Source: Planctomycetota bacterium
GTDB taxonomy: Bacteria; Planctomycetota; UBA1135; UBA2386
Assembly (NCBI GenBank): GCA_029936315.1
Contig: JAPYTD010000011.1
Location: 19,084-83,083 of the forward strand
DNA length: 64,000 nucleotides
Direction of reading: 5' to 3'
Both the position numbers and the translations under genes were made by a program. The notes beneath the pieces were generated by a model. It was not told the DNA's origin. It saw nothing but the letters and a program-made list of their open reading frames with translations, and did no database searches. Shown here piece by piece: positions 1 to 9,997 of this stretch (positions are counted from its first letter, which is position 1; each line of letters starts with the position of its first letter).

Positions 1-50
1 CTGTTCGATGATGGCTTCGTGGTTGTCGGGGACCGTGCCGAACGGTTGTT

Positions 51-1241
51 TCAAACGAGTGTTCGAACGGCTTGGGCGAGGTAGTCGTACTGCTCGATGC
101 TGTTGTAGATCTGCGGCGAGATGCGCAGCATACGTCGCTCGGGATGCGGCCACCGCATCACTGGGACCTCGATCTTATATTGTTCCCACAAAGAGGCTTG
201 CATCGGATCAGATCCGGTGGGGTGGAGCACCGGCTGGCTCGATGCCGGCAGGATCACCGACGCTAGCGAGCCGATCATGTCGTCTGGCGCTGGCGGCTCG
301 GTGCCCAACACATCGCACAGTTGTTGCCTGCCGGCGAGGGCCAAATCGTGGTTGTTGGCGCGCAGTTCTTCGAACCCGCCGGGCAACAGCGAATGGAGGA
401 ACTCGATCGCGTTGGGCACGCACATCCATGCCGTGAAGTCGTTGGTGCCGGTGAAGTCAAACTCGAGCAGGAAGCGGGAGCGGTCGGTGCGCGTGGAGTT
501 GGCGCCGTGGCTGATCGACAGCGGTCGTATGCAGGGCTGGCGATCGCGGCGCACATACAACATCGCCGAACCCTTTGGCGAGCACAGCCACTTGTGGCAG
601 TTGCCGGTGTAGTAAGCGGCACCAAGCGCGGTCAGGTCGAGTGGCAACATGCCGGGTGCATGGGCGCCGTCGACGAGCGTTTCGATGCCGCGTTCGTTGA
701 GTGCGTGCACGATCTCTTCTACCGGCATGATGACGCCGGTTGGGCTCGTGACGTGATCGATCAAACACAGCCGCGTCTTGTCGGTGACCTGGTCGAGCAC
801 CGCATCGACGACTTGCTTCCTATTCGTAATGGGAAACGGAATCGATGCCACGACGATGCGCGCGCCGTGCCGTTCGGCGACGTAGTTGAGTGCATTGCGC
901 GACGCATTGTATTCGTGGTCGGTCACCAACAGTTCGTCGTCGGCTGCAAACGGCAGCGAACGCAGAACGGTATTGACGCCAGCCGTCGCGTTGGGAACGA
1001 ACACGAGATCTTCTGCCTCGCACCCGACGAAGCGCGCCAGCCGCGGCTTGGCAGCATCGATGCGTTCTTCGAGCGTGTGGTAGAGAAACCGCAGCGGCTG
1101 CGCTTCCATCTCGCGGCGCAGTTCGTGTTGCCGTTCAAGGATGACGCGCGGGCAGGCACCGAAGCTGCCGTGATTGAGGAACACGACTTCGGGATCGAGG
1201 TCCCAATGGCGTGCGAATGGTGAGGGCGACGGCTTCGTCAT
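51..1241 (-). CDS. aminotransferase class V-fold PLP enzyme (isopenicillin-N epimerase-like)
   Basis: 396 aa ORF; LNHGSFGACP N-terminus, DGAHAPGMLPLDL and TGNCHKWLCSPKGSAML PLP-lysine region typical of CefD-like class V aminotransferases. Confidence 0.88.
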   Translation of the reverse strand: MTKPSPSPFARHWDLDPEVVFLNHGSFGACPRVILERQHELRREMEAQPLRFLYHTLEERIDAAKPRLARFVGCEAEDLVFVPNATAGVNTVLRSLPFAADDELLVTDHEYNASRNALNYVAERHGARIVVASIPFPITNRKQVVDAVLDQVTDKTRLCLIDHVTSPTGVIMPVEEIVHALNERGIETLVDGAHAPGMLPLDLTALGAAYYTGNCHKWLCSPKGSAMLYVRRDRQPCIRPLSISHGANSTRTDRSRFLLEFDFTGTNDFTAWMCVPNAIEFLHSLLPGGFEELRANNHDLALAGRQQLCDVLGTEPPAPDDMIGSLASVILPASSQPVLHPTGSDPMQASLWEQYKIEVPVMRWPHPERRMLRISPQIYNSIEQYDYLAQAVRTLV

Positions 1242-1244
1242 GGT

Positions 1245-2570
1245 CTATTGCACGCGCACCGACATCCGCACCTTGCAGTCGCTGAGCTTGGCCGCGTCCG
1301 GTGTGCCGCGATGCAGGTGGATGAACGGCTGCGCAACGATTGGCCCCAATGCTTTGAGCTTGCGGTTGACCAGGGCGCGATTCAGCAGGGACGTGCCCTT
1401 GCGGATGCGATCTTCGACGCTGGCCTTGTCGGGGTCGTCGCCAGGGTTGATGGCCGGGTAGACCACCAGCATGCGGGTCGCGTCACTGCCGGAGATCCGC
1501 CATTGGGGAGGCGCCTTCAGTGCCGGTCCACCCTTACGCTGGCGGAACGGAATCGCGAAGTGGTTGGTGCCATGCTCTTGCCACAGCATCGGGAAGCCAA
1601 ATATCTGCTGTTCCTGCCCGTCGAGTTCCTCATACACCGGCAGGTATGCCTCATGGCGCTTTGCCCAGGCGTCGGAGGTCCAGCCGTCAGACGCCTCGAG
1701 CAGAGCCCACTTCGCGGCGCGGCCATCCACGAGGATGGGGGTGGGGGATTCTTGTTCGCGAACGGTTCCAGGCGCGGTCATGCGCACCCGTTCGTTCGGA
1801 TCCTTGTTGTTGCCCTCAGTAGGGGCGTCGAAGAACCCGTTCGGAATGAGGATGCCGCCGTCTTCGAAAAACACGCCGCACGTGCCGAGTGGGATCAGCG
1901 AGGCCTTGTTGACGATCCACGTTGTCTTGGTGCGCAGGTAGTCGTCAATGCGCACGACTTGCGTTCCGTAGGTGAACGAGCGCGGCAGCAGAGTGTCTTC
2001 GAACAGGTGCAACAGCGTGGTCGTGCCGGCCTTGTCCACCAATACGAAGTGGTCACCGTCCTGGCGGCACGCCGTGGCGCGGTAGAGCGGTCCGAACGAT
2101 GCTGCGTCGACGATTCGCACGAGCGGCTTGATCAGCTCAGCGATGGCGTCGCCCGGATTGTCATCGTTCGGTTTGCTGAGGCGATGAACCTGGCCATCCC
2201 GCAGCAGGTAGTCGTTGCGCGCCTCGCCAATGCGGGCGCGATCCGGCAAGTCGGCTTGCACCAGCAGGCGCCTACCGTCCGTCAAGGTCACCGTGACCTT
2301 GACCTGCTGCATGCGCTTGCGCAGTGGTCTGTGGCACTCGTTGAGAATGGCTTCGACGAGTTTGTGGTCGGCGACGTCCGCAACCTTGCGCGCATTCGCC
2401 GGAGCTTGGGTATTGCCCGCAGCGTGATTGCCCGCCGAGCCATTGCCAGAGCCAATAGCGCCGGGTTGATTGCTCGGCTCGGGTTCGCGATTGCACGAAC
2501 TCAAGGCGATGCCGATCAAGCAGGCCGCTAGCCTCGCTGGAAGCGATTGAAGTCGAACTTCTACTACCAC
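1245..2570 (-). CDS. putative lipoprotein of unknown function
   Basis: Long ORF; GTG start chosen at 2570 so that a lipobox-like signal (LIGIALSSC) is N-terminal. Confidence 0.6.
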   Translation of the reverse strand: MVVEVRLQSLPARLAACLIGIALSSCNREPEPSNQPGAIGSGNGSAGNHAAGNTQAPANARKVADVADHKLVEAILNECHRPLRKRMQQVKVTVTLTDGRRLLVQADLPDRARIGEARNDYLLRDGQVHRLSKPNDDNPGDAIAELIKPLVRIVDAASFGPLYRATACRQDGDHFVLVDKAGTTTLLHLFEDTLLPRSFTYGTQVVRIDDYLRTKTTWIVNKASLIPLGTCGVFFEDGGILIPNGFFDAPTEGNNKDPNERVRMTAPGTVREQESPTPILVDGRAAKWALLEASDGWTSDAWAKRHEAYLPVYEELDGQEQQIFGFPMLWQEHGTNHFAIPFRQRKGGPALKAPPQWRISGSDATRMLVVYPAINPGDDPDKASVEDRIRKGTSLLNRALVNRKLKALGPIVAQPFIHLHRGTPDAAKLSDCKVRMSVRVQ

Positions 2571-2635
2571 AGCGTAGGTCGTACTGGGCGCAACGGCCGA
2601 CGGCAAGTGGTCGCTGCCGACAGCGGCAACGCTTC

Positions 2636-3640
2636 CTACTTCCTGTTCTTCTCGCCGCGCTCGAACACCTTGCGCCACGCGGAGACGTCGTAGGTGTAGT
2701 CCTTGTCACCGGCGAGGCGGGCGAGCGCCTTGCGGGCACTCAGGCGAACGTTCGGGTTGGTCTCCTGCGGCTTGAGCAGCTCGAGCAGGTCCTTCCAGTT
2801 CTCTTGCGCGTTCATGCGGCCCATTGCGACCGAGGCCGCCATGCGTAGCCGTGGCGACGGATGCTTGAGCATCGGCAGGATGAGGTCAACGTGCTTGTGG
2901 TCGCCCGTCAGGCCGAGGCCGCGCACGGCGGTCACGATGATGCTCGGGGGCAGCAGGTGCTGCTCGGAACCGAGAAAGCGTCGCCAGATCTTGGCGATCT
3001 CCGACGGGTCAGGGCACGACGTCTGGACCTGGTACAGCGCCCACGCTGCTTGCGCGCGGCCATCTTCAGGATGCTTTGGATTCTCAATGATCGCCGCGAG
3101 CACTCCCGGTGGTGTCTTTGGCGACTTGAGCACGGCAAGACCGAGCACCGCGCGATCCACCATGAACGGATCCGATAGCTGCGCGCCTTGCAGGATGACA
3201 GGCATCATGGCCATGTCGCCCGAGAAGCCGAGTGCGGCGAGCGCGATCGCCTGTTGGTCCGGCTCGCTACTGCTCTTCGCCAGCGCTTGCAGCGTCCGGT
3301 AGTTGCGGCCGGGTTCATGATCGGTCGCCTTGAGCTTGCCGTCGATCTGGCGTGCCTTCATGTCGAGCACGACGTCTTGCAGCAGCTTGCTAATGCGGTC
3401 GATCTGATGGTCAGCACGCGGGTCACCGCGATTGGCCATCGCGGTCACGTAGCTGTCCATCGCCTGGTCGAGCACCAGCAGGACCCGGCGAAAATCGCGG
3501 CGCTTCACTTCGAGCGCGTTGTTTCGCTTTTCGATCTTGACCTGGCCAGGATCCGCCACGCCGCTCGGGTTGGGTGTTGTCGAACAAGCGGCCAACAGGG
3601 TTGCCAGGCAGACGGGCAGAAGGGCAAGCGGACGGTTCAT
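2636..3640 (-). CDS. HEAT-repeat-like lipoprotein
   Basis: MNRPLALLPVCLATLLAACSTTPNP lipobox; HEAT-like repeats (HPSPRLRMAASVAMGRM, NPNVRLSARKALARLAGD). Confidence 0.7.
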   Translation of the reverse strand: MNRPLALLPVCLATLLAACSTTPNPSGVADPGQVKIEKRNNALEVKRRDFRRVLLVLDQAMDSYVTAMANRGDPRADHQIDRISKLLQDVVLDMKARQIDGKLKATDHEPGRNYRTLQALAKSSSEPDQQAIALAALGFSGDMAMMPVILQGAQLSDPFMVDRAVLGLAVLKSPKTPPGVLAAIIENPKHPEDGRAQAAWALYQVQTSCPDPSEIAKIWRRFLGSEQHLLPPSIIVTAVRGLGLTGDHKHVDLILPMLKHPSPRLRMAASVAMGRMNAQENWKDLLELLKPQETNPNVRLSARKALARLAGDKDYTYDVSAWRKVFERGEKNRK

Positions 3641-3711
3641 TGCGGTGGTTGGAGGGGGAACGGCCATCATCCTTCCCGCAACCTGCTGTTGATGCCACAA
3701 TCGATCGCTGC

Positions 3712-4728
3712 ATGAGTGATTCTCTGACTGCCGAATGCGAGCGAATACTCGTTGTGAAGGACCCGGCGAGCTCCGCCGAGGCCATCGTGGCGGTGCACAG
3801 CACTCACCTGGGGCCGGCCCACGGGGGCATCCGACGGTGGCCATACGAATCGCTGGAAGCTGCGATGGCCGACGTGGTTGCGCTCGCCCGAGCCATGACC
3901 TTCAAGTGCGCCCTGGCCGAAGTCCCCGCCGGCGGCGGCAAGGCCGTGATTGTTGACCGCCCCGGGCTCGACCGGGCCGCGGCCTACCGCCTGGTTGGGC
4001 GCACTGTCGAGCAGCTCGGCGGTACGTTCTTTACCGGCCCCGACGTCAACACGAGCGCCGAAGACCTGCGGTGGGTCGCCGAAGAAACGCGCTTTGTCGC
4101 GACCGACGCCGCCGATGGGCCCGGAGACCTGGCCGCGGCAACGAGCGAAGGGGTTCTGTCGGCATTGCTCGCGCTGGCAATCGAACTCGATTGTCTGCCG
4201 GCACAAATGCACGTCGTCGTGCAAGGACTCGGCGCAGTTGGCATGGGTTGTGCCGCCCGGCTCGCCAAACTCGGCGTCAGGATCTCCGTTCACGATGTGG
4301 TCGCGGACCGTGTCGCGCATGCTGTGACCAACTATGGCGCAGTGGCGATCGATGCAGATGCCGTCACGCAGACTGAGTGCGATGTGTTTGCGCCGTGCGC
4401 TCTAGGTTCGGTGCTGACCGAAGATGTTGCCAACAACCTACCGGCCCGCGGCGTTTGTGGTGCCGCCAACAACATCTTCGCCAACGATACGGCGGCTGAT
4501 CAGATGCACCGCCGCGGTGTCGTCGTGGTTCCTGACTTCATCGCCAACGCCGGCGCCCTGATCCAAGGCGCATTGTGGAACCTCAAGCAAGAACGCATCG
4601 AGCCTGAGCGCCTCGCCCGCATCGGAGCGACCACCAAGGAAGTGCTGTCCCGCTCCCGCGCGAGTGACCGTGCGCCAATAACCGTCGCGCTAGAACTGGC
4701 CCGCGAACGGTTGCAGCCGGAGCACTAA
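3712..4728 (+). CDS. Glu/Leu/Phe/Val dehydrogenase family protein
   Basis: GPAHGGIRRWPYESLEAAMADVVALARAMTFKCALAEVPAGGGKAV and VQGLGAVG Rossmann motif; start after upstream extension removed. Confidence 0.9.
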   Translation: MSDSLTAECERILVVKDPASSAEAIVAVHSTHLGPAHGGIRRWPYESLEAAMADVVALARAMTFKCALAEVPAGGGKAVIVDRPGLDRAAAYRLVGRTVEQLGGTFFTGPDVNTSAEDLRWVAEETRFVATDAADGPGDLAAATSEGVLSALLALAIELDCLPAQMHVVVQGLGAVGMGCAARLAKLGVRISVHDVVADRVAHAVTNYGAVAIDADAVTQTECDVFAPCALGSVLTEDVANNLPARGVCGAANNIFANDTAADQMHRRGVVVVPDFIANAGALIQGALWNLKQERIEPERLARIGATTKEVLSRSRASDRAPITVALELARERLQPEH

Positions 4729-4899
4729 TCAAAAGTGCCTGTCCGGTGCCGGGACTAGAGTTATCCTCTTAGGTTAGGTCGCGATCAGGTTCGAGTGCTT
4801 GTCCAACCGAACGCCTCCATCCTCCCCGTGCTCGGAGTTGGTGCCAGCCGCGCATGATCTCTGGAGCCACGGCGGCTACCGGCGTAGCGTAGCGTTTCA

Positions 4900-5331
4900 A
4901 TGAATGAGTTCGATCACCCTCCGCACCGCGTGCGCGTTCGCTATAGCGAGACGGACCGCATGGCGGTTGCTCATCACGGCAGCTACGTCGCCTGGTTTGA
5001 GGAGGCGCGCACTGAGTGGATGCGGCAACGCGGGCGCCCGTATCGCGAGATCGAGGACGACGGCGACTTGCTGCAGGTCGTCGAGTTCTTGTGCCGCTAT
5101 CACAAGCCTGTCGACTACGACGAAGTGCTTGCCATCCGTGTCCGTGTTGAGTCCTCGGGGCGCGCCGCGATCGTGCTGGCCTATGAGGCCCGGCGTGAAT
5201 CTGACGGCGAGATTTGCGCAACCGGCAGCACCAAGCTCGTCTGTGTTGGGCGGGATGGCAATCTGCGGCGTTTGCCCAAGGAGCTCCTGGTCCGCCCAAA
5301 CCCGGGCAGTTCGAACCCGGCTGGGGAGTAG
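4900..5331 (+). CDS. acyl-CoA thioesterase (YbgC/4HBT hotdog family)
   Basis: RVRYSETDRMAVAHHGSYVAWFEEARTEWMR hotdog signature. Confidence 0.9.
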   Translation: MNEFDHPPHRVRVRYSETDRMAVAHHGSYVAWFEEARTEWMRQRGRPYREIEDDGDLLQVVEFLCRYHKPVDYDEVLAIRVRVESSGRAAIVLAYEARRESDGEICATGSTKLVCVGRDGNLRRLPKELLVRPNPGSSNPAGE

Positions 5332-5339
5332 TAGGGCCG

Positions 5340-6716
5340 ATGCGTAGCTCCAACATTCAGCCTGCGGTGCTGCTTTCTGCCCTGGCAGCCTCTCTGGTTG
5401 CCCTGCCCGGCAGTCTCGTTGCCCAAGAGACGTCCGCGACCAAGTCAGGCAAGTACTTCGTCGTTACGTGCGAGGGCGGCGACGAACATACGGCGGCGTT
5501 GGCGTTGGCGGTTGTCGAGCCGGTCTGGTCGCTGACCTGCGCGACCTTCGGCGTGAGGGAGGCCAAGCCCAAGAAGTTGTTGTCGGTCGTGCTGTATCGC
5601 GATGTCGACGGTTACTTGAAAGCGGATCGCCGTTTGACTGGTGGCAAGTTCCAACCGAACCAGGCGATGTCGCATTGGGGTACGAAGAGCGCCCACGTTG
5701 CGATGCAGCCGCCGGTCAACGACGGCTACATCAAGAAGTTTGGCTTGCCGAAGCAAACCCAGGCGATGCTTGCTTGGGAATCGTGCCATATCGCGCGCTT
5801 TGAGCTGTGCCGAAACTTCCGCGTGCACCCCGATTGGTTTCAGGATGGTCTGGCGGCGGCTGTCTCGCGCGACGCGTTGATGAAGCTGCATCCGGCGATG
5901 GGGGAGCAGCCGTTCTTCACGCAGAGATGGTGGCAGGTGCGGCGCTTGGCCGAGAACAACGAGCTGCCGACCATCGCGCAGCTACTGAGTGACCGAACCG
6001 AAGATCTCGGCATGCGCAATCGCTACGCGGTGCGTTTGGCGTTCTTCGAGTTCGTGCGCGACAGTCACTCAGATAAGCTGGTACTTCTCGCCAAGAGGAT
6101 TCGCGGCACGGGCGCTGGAACGTCGTATGCCGGCAAGATCCGCAAGGCAGCGGTGGCGGCGTTTGGTGATCTAGGCGGCGAGTTCCAAAGGCTCGCGTGC
6201 AAACGCCAACCGCTGTTCGATGAGAAAGTTCGTTCGCTCTGGTTCGATGGCATCACGTGGTACCAGACCGCGTTCGCCAAGACCCACGCGCTGGCCTTCC
6301 ACCAAGAGCCGGTCAAAGGCGGCAAGTTTGCAGCGAGCGGTACCGTGTTGATTCACGACGGCGTTTCCCAGCAAATGAACTTCGTGTTCGCACGCACCAA
6401 GAGAGGCTTCTACTCGCTGGCGATTACCGCCGGCCGTGGCTTCACGTTGTTCGAGCATCGCGAAGCCGGCAACGAATGGCACGTGATCGGCTCCGGCAAC
6501 GAGCCCGGATGTCGGGCAGGTGTCGACGTGTCGTTCTCGGTGCGCGGGCACGGCAAGAAGCTTGAGGTGCAGCTCGCCGATCACAATTGCACGTTCGAGC
6601 TGCCAAACGCCTTGCCAGACGAGGTCTTTTGGGGCGTTGGCGCACAAGGTGGCATGAACGGTGCCGTCACCGGGTCTTCAGGCGTCTGGCGCAACATCAC
6701 AGTGCGCGGCAACTGA
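5340..6716 (+). CDS. secreted hypothetical protein
   Basis: ATG at 5340 gives a signal peptide (LLSALAASLVALPGSLVAQE); 458 aa ORF. Confidence 0.6.
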   Translation: MRSSNIQPAVLLSALAASLVALPGSLVAQETSATKSGKYFVVTCEGGDEHTAALALAVVEPVWSLTCATFGVREAKPKKLLSVVLYRDVDGYLKADRRLTGGKFQPNQAMSHWGTKSAHVAMQPPVNDGYIKKFGLPKQTQAMLAWESCHIARFELCRNFRVHPDWFQDGLAAAVSRDALMKLHPAMGEQPFFTQRWWQVRRLAENNELPTIAQLLSDRTEDLGMRNRYAVRLAFFEFVRDSHSDKLVLLAKRIRGTGAGTSYAGKIRKAAVAAFGDLGGEFQRLACKRQPLFDEKVRSLWFDGITWYQTAFAKTHALAFHQEPVKGGKFAASGTVLIHDGVSQQMNFVFARTKRGFYSLAITAGRGFTLFEHREAGNEWHVIGSGNEPGCRAGVDVSFSVRGHGKKLEVQLADHNCTFELPNALPDEVFWGVGAQGGMNGAVTGSSGVWRNITVRGN

Positions 6717-6857
6717 CCTAGGTCCGTCCGGTGAGGCCAATTCAGATGTCAGTTCTCTCTCGGGATCCTTGACTGCTCGCAGGATGTCGCTGTTTGGCGT
6801 AAGTTGGCATTCCTCGGAGCCGGGAATCCTTTCCCATATCGCTCGTAAGCCCGCGCC

Positions 6858-7379
6858 ATGCCCCTGACCCCCGAAGTTGCCTTCGAACAGAATCGCGAGC
6901 GTTTGCTTTCGGTGATCTACCTGCGTATGGGGCCCAACCTGAGGGTTCGTCTAGATCCCGAGGACGTGCTCCAGGAAGTTGCGATCGAGGCCGTCAACTC
7001 CTGGAAGACGCTTTCGGCTGAGGAGAATGCGGGGGCGTGGCTCGTGACACTCGCACGCCGCAAAGTTGCCCGGATCGTGCGCGACCAGCTAGGGGTCGCT
7101 GCCCGTGACCCGCGGCGCGAACATCCGATCAAGACCGATATCCCGATCGCCGACCGCCGCTCGGGGCCGGTAACCCACGCTGACCGCAAGGATCGTCTTG
7201 AGTTGCTTGAGCAGGCGATGGCGCGGCTCTCCGACAACCATCGTGACGTCATCATGATGATGAAGATTGAAGGCATGTCGGCGCGAGAGGTTGGCGAACA
7301 CATGGAACGCAGTGAGAATGCTGTGCACCTGCTACTCAGCCGCGCCCTGAAGCGGCTCGCCGAAGAGCTTAAGCTGTGA
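6858..7379 (+). CDS. RNA polymerase sigma factor, ECF family
   Basis: RLDPEDVLQEVAIEA region 2 and MKIEGMSAREVGEHMERSENAVHLLLSRALKRL region 4. Confidence 0.93.
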   Translation: MPLTPEVAFEQNRERLLSVIYLRMGPNLRVRLDPEDVLQEVAIEAVNSWKTLSAEENAGAWLVTLARRKVARIVRDQLGVAARDPRREHPIKTDIPIADRRSGPVTHADRKDRLELLEQAMARLSDNHRDVIMMMKIEGMSAREVGEHMERSENAVHLLLSRALKRLAEELKL

Positions 7380-9997
7380 GCGATCCGAGCCCGGACCCAA
7401 AGCCAAACGACGCTGTGTCAGCCGAAGGCGAGATGGCTGACGTTCGCATGGCCGAGGTGCTCAGTGGCTCGACTAGCAACGCCGATTTGCGTCGCAAGCT
7501 GCAGAGCGAACAAACCGAAGAGGCCAGTGATCTGCTGTCGCGCTTGAACGCGTTGGACTTCGTGCACCAGGTGGTCGGTGGCGAAACGGACCTACCCGAA
7601 CGCATCGGTGGCTACGACATCAGGGGATTGCTCGGCCGCGGCGGCATGGGCATTGTGTACCTCGGTTGGCAGGAAGACCTCGAACGGGAAGTCGCGCTCA
7701 AGGTGCTGTCGCACAACTACACGGCCGACCCGACGATGCGTAAACGCTTCCGTGCGGAAGCTCGTGCGACGGCGGCGTTGCACCACCGCCACATCGTGCC
7801 GATTTACGACTACGGTGAGTCGCACGGCATGCTGTTCTTTGCGATGGAGCGGGTCAACGGCTTGAGCCTCGACAAGCACATCTCAGCGGCACGGCGCATG
7901 GGCAAGAATCCGCTGGAGCCACTCGAAATGGCGCGCCGGTTTGCTGGCGTTGCCGATGCGCTTGGCCTGGCGCACCGCCGCCGGCTGCTGCATCGCGACG
8001 TCAAGCCTGGCAACATCCTGGTGGCCGAAGATGGCACGCTGGCATTGACCGACTTCGGCCTCGCCAAGGCGTTGGACCACGTTTCGATGCAGTTGACGTC
8101 CAAGGGCGGAGGCTTCCTCGGAACCTTGCACTATGCCTCGCCCGAGCAAGCCCTCGGCGGCGAACTGACTCCGGCTAGCGACCTGTATTCGCTTGGTGTG
8201 ACAATGTTCGAGGCGGTGACCGGCAAGTTGCCGCTTGCCGGCAAGACGACCGAAGCGCTGCTGCAGTCGATCTTGTACGGCACGCCAGCGCGCTTGCGTG
8301 AATACGTGACCAAGCCACCGCGCGACCTTGAGGCCGTGCTCGACAAGCTGTTGCAGAGAGAAGCTGGCGATCGTTACCAAGATGGCGAAGCACTGTCGCG
8401 CGACCTCCTGCGCATCTCCGATGGCGAGCCGGTGCACATTCGCCGCTTGTCGCTATACGTGCGGGCTTGGCGGCGAGCGCGCAAGAACCCCGTGCTAACC
8501 GGTGCGTTGCTCGCCGTGTTCATCCTCATCTTGTCGACTAGCACACTGATTAGCGTGCTCAGTCGCGAGAAGGGCAAGGGGCGCGTGTCGAACCATCAGA
8601 GCACGCTCATTGCGATTGCCAAGGATGTCGGTATCGAGCGAGGGCCGACGTGGGGGCCATTGCCGATGCTGGAGTCCCTGACCGGCATGCGGGTCACGGC
8701 GACCGCGCCGAGTGCCGGGATCGTGGATCGACTCGAGGGCGCTCACGAGGAGATGCCCGACGATCCCGTGGCCCAAGGGATGCTTGATGCCTACCTTGAG
8801 GATCCGCTGCCGGAGGCGGCTGCCTACTTGAAAGTTGGCCGTGGCTACGAAGCGCTGCAGCTCTACGACGTCGCGATCTCCGAGGCTCGAGAGGCGCGAA
8901 CCGGCGGCGATCTGTCGGTCGAACTCGGCTTGTTCCACCTCTACCTGGCGCGTGCCGTGGCCAACCTGACCGCATCGGTCGCCCGAGTTCCGGCTGCACG
9001 GACAGACCTCGCGTTGGCGGTCTACTTGCGTCCCGGGGCAGTGTTTCCGAGTGCGTTGCTTTCGGTGCTCGATGTTGTGCAAAGCGCCGACGTGGAGAAG
9101 GCGGCGGCGCGCCTGAATAAGCGCCTGAGGCCAGCCGCGCCCGAGCGGGTACGTGCGATCGCGTTGCTGTTGTGGGCCGCTGCCGCACATCGCCCGCACG
9201 TGGCCAGCAACCTGATGTCGTTCTCGCTCGACTTCCGTCGCCGGCGTATCGTGCATGAGCTTGCTCTAGAACTGCTCGGAGAAGACCTTCCTGGCTGTCA
9301 GCTACACGGCAAGCCGTCTGGTTTGGCGGCGCAGTTTGCCGAAGCTGGCCGAGAGGCGATGGCTCGGTTGGCGGATCCCATGGGGCTGCGCAAGCTCGTT
9401 GAGCAACGCGGCGAGGAGATCCAGAAGGCTGCCCATCCAGAGTCCGAACTGCAGGGCTGGCGCCATCTTTTGCAACTGTTGTCGCAGGCACGCAAACGTG
9501 GCCCACTGTTGGATGAGCAACAGCGCGCCTTGCCACCAGCGATGCAGTTGGCCGCTTGGCGTGCGCTCGTGATCTTGGAGCCTGCACCAAACCTTGCCAA
9601 GCTTTGGCTCGGTCGCTTCAGGGAGTTCTTGAGCATCTACCCTGGCTTGCCGGGTGTCTTGGATGTCGCGGCGCGCATGCACTTGCTGGCGGAATCAAGC
9701 GAAGCTGAGGAGTGGGCCAACCGTTGGGTTGTCGAAGCGGGCACAGATCCGAGTGCACGCCTGTGCCGCATGGCAGTCTTGCTGCGGCAAGGCAAGGTGA
9801 GTGAAGCCGTCGATGACGGCATGGTCGCTGTAGAGCACTCGCTCGATGCAGACACCGCTCTTCGACAAATCGTAAGGCTCGCTGGCGAGGCAGCCAGTGT
9901 TGCCGATCCCGGCTCGCACGATGGGCTGCGTGCCATGGCGAGTAGTTTCCAGAGGTTAATCGGCACGGGCTTGTCCGGTGTCGGAGGTGGTCGATGA
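7376..9997 (+). CDS. transmembrane serine/threonine protein kinase with long C-terminal region
   Basis: GRGGMGIVYLGW, HRDVKPGNIL, LTDFGLAK, GTLHYASPEQ kinase motifs; TM segment VLTGALLAVFILILSTSTLISVL; GTG start overlaps sigma stop by 4 nt. Confidence 0.93.
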   Translation: MSDPSPDPKPNDAVSAEGEMADVRMAEVLSGSTSNADLRRKLQSEQTEEASDLLSRLNALDFVHQVVGGETDLPERIGGYDIRGLLGRGGMGIVYLGWQEDLEREVALKVLSHNYTADPTMRKRFRAEARATAALHHRHIVPIYDYGESHGMLFFAMERVNGLSLDKHISAARRMGKNPLEPLEMARRFAGVADALGLAHRRRLLHRDVKPGNILVAEDGTLALTDFGLAKALDHVSMQLTSKGGGFLGTLHYASPEQALGGELTPASDLYSLGVTMFEAVTGKLPLAGKTTEALLQSILYGTPARLREYVTKPPRDLEAVLDKLLQREAGDRYQDGEALSRDLLRISDGEPVHIRRLSLYVRAWRRARKNPVLTGALLAVFILILSTSTLISVLSREKGKGRVSNHQSTLIAIAKDVGIERGPTWGPLPMLESLTGMRVTATAPSAGIVDRLEGAHEEMPDDPVAQGMLDAYLEDPLPEAAAYLKVGRGYEALQLYDVAISEAREARTGGDLSVELGLFHLYLARAVANLTASVARVPAARTDLALAVYLRPGAVFPSALLSVLDVVQSADVEKAAARLNKRLRPAAPERVRAIALLLWAAAAHRPHVASNLMSFSLDFRRRRIVHELALELLGEDLPGCQLHGKPSGLAAQFAEAGREAMARLADPMGLRKLVEQRGEEIQKAAHPESELQGWRHLLQLLSQARKRGPLLDEQQRALPPAMQLAAWRALVILEPAPNLAKLWLGRFREFLSIYPGLPGVLDVAARMHLLAESSEAEEWANRWVVEAGTDPSARLCRMAVLLRQGKVSEAVDDGMVAVEHSLDADTALRQIVRLAGEAASVADPGSHDGLRAMASSFQRLIGTGLSGVGGGR

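Noticed and set aside
321-2531. Long antisense ORFs 321-1223(+) and 1248-2531(+)
   Set aside because: They lie opposite well-supported CDSs on the minus strand; low-complexity Arg/Val/Gly composition typical of shadow ORFs in high-GC DNA.
5300-5340. T-arm-like GGGTTCGAAC (minus strand) suggestive of a tRNA
   Set aside because: No acceptor, D- or anticodon arms could be built; the sequence encodes the end of the thioesterase (NPGSSNPAGE).
8495-9590. ORFs 8495-9256(-) and 8694-9590(-)
   Set aside because: Entirely antisense to the Ser/Thr kinase gene; Arg/Pro-rich without family motifs.
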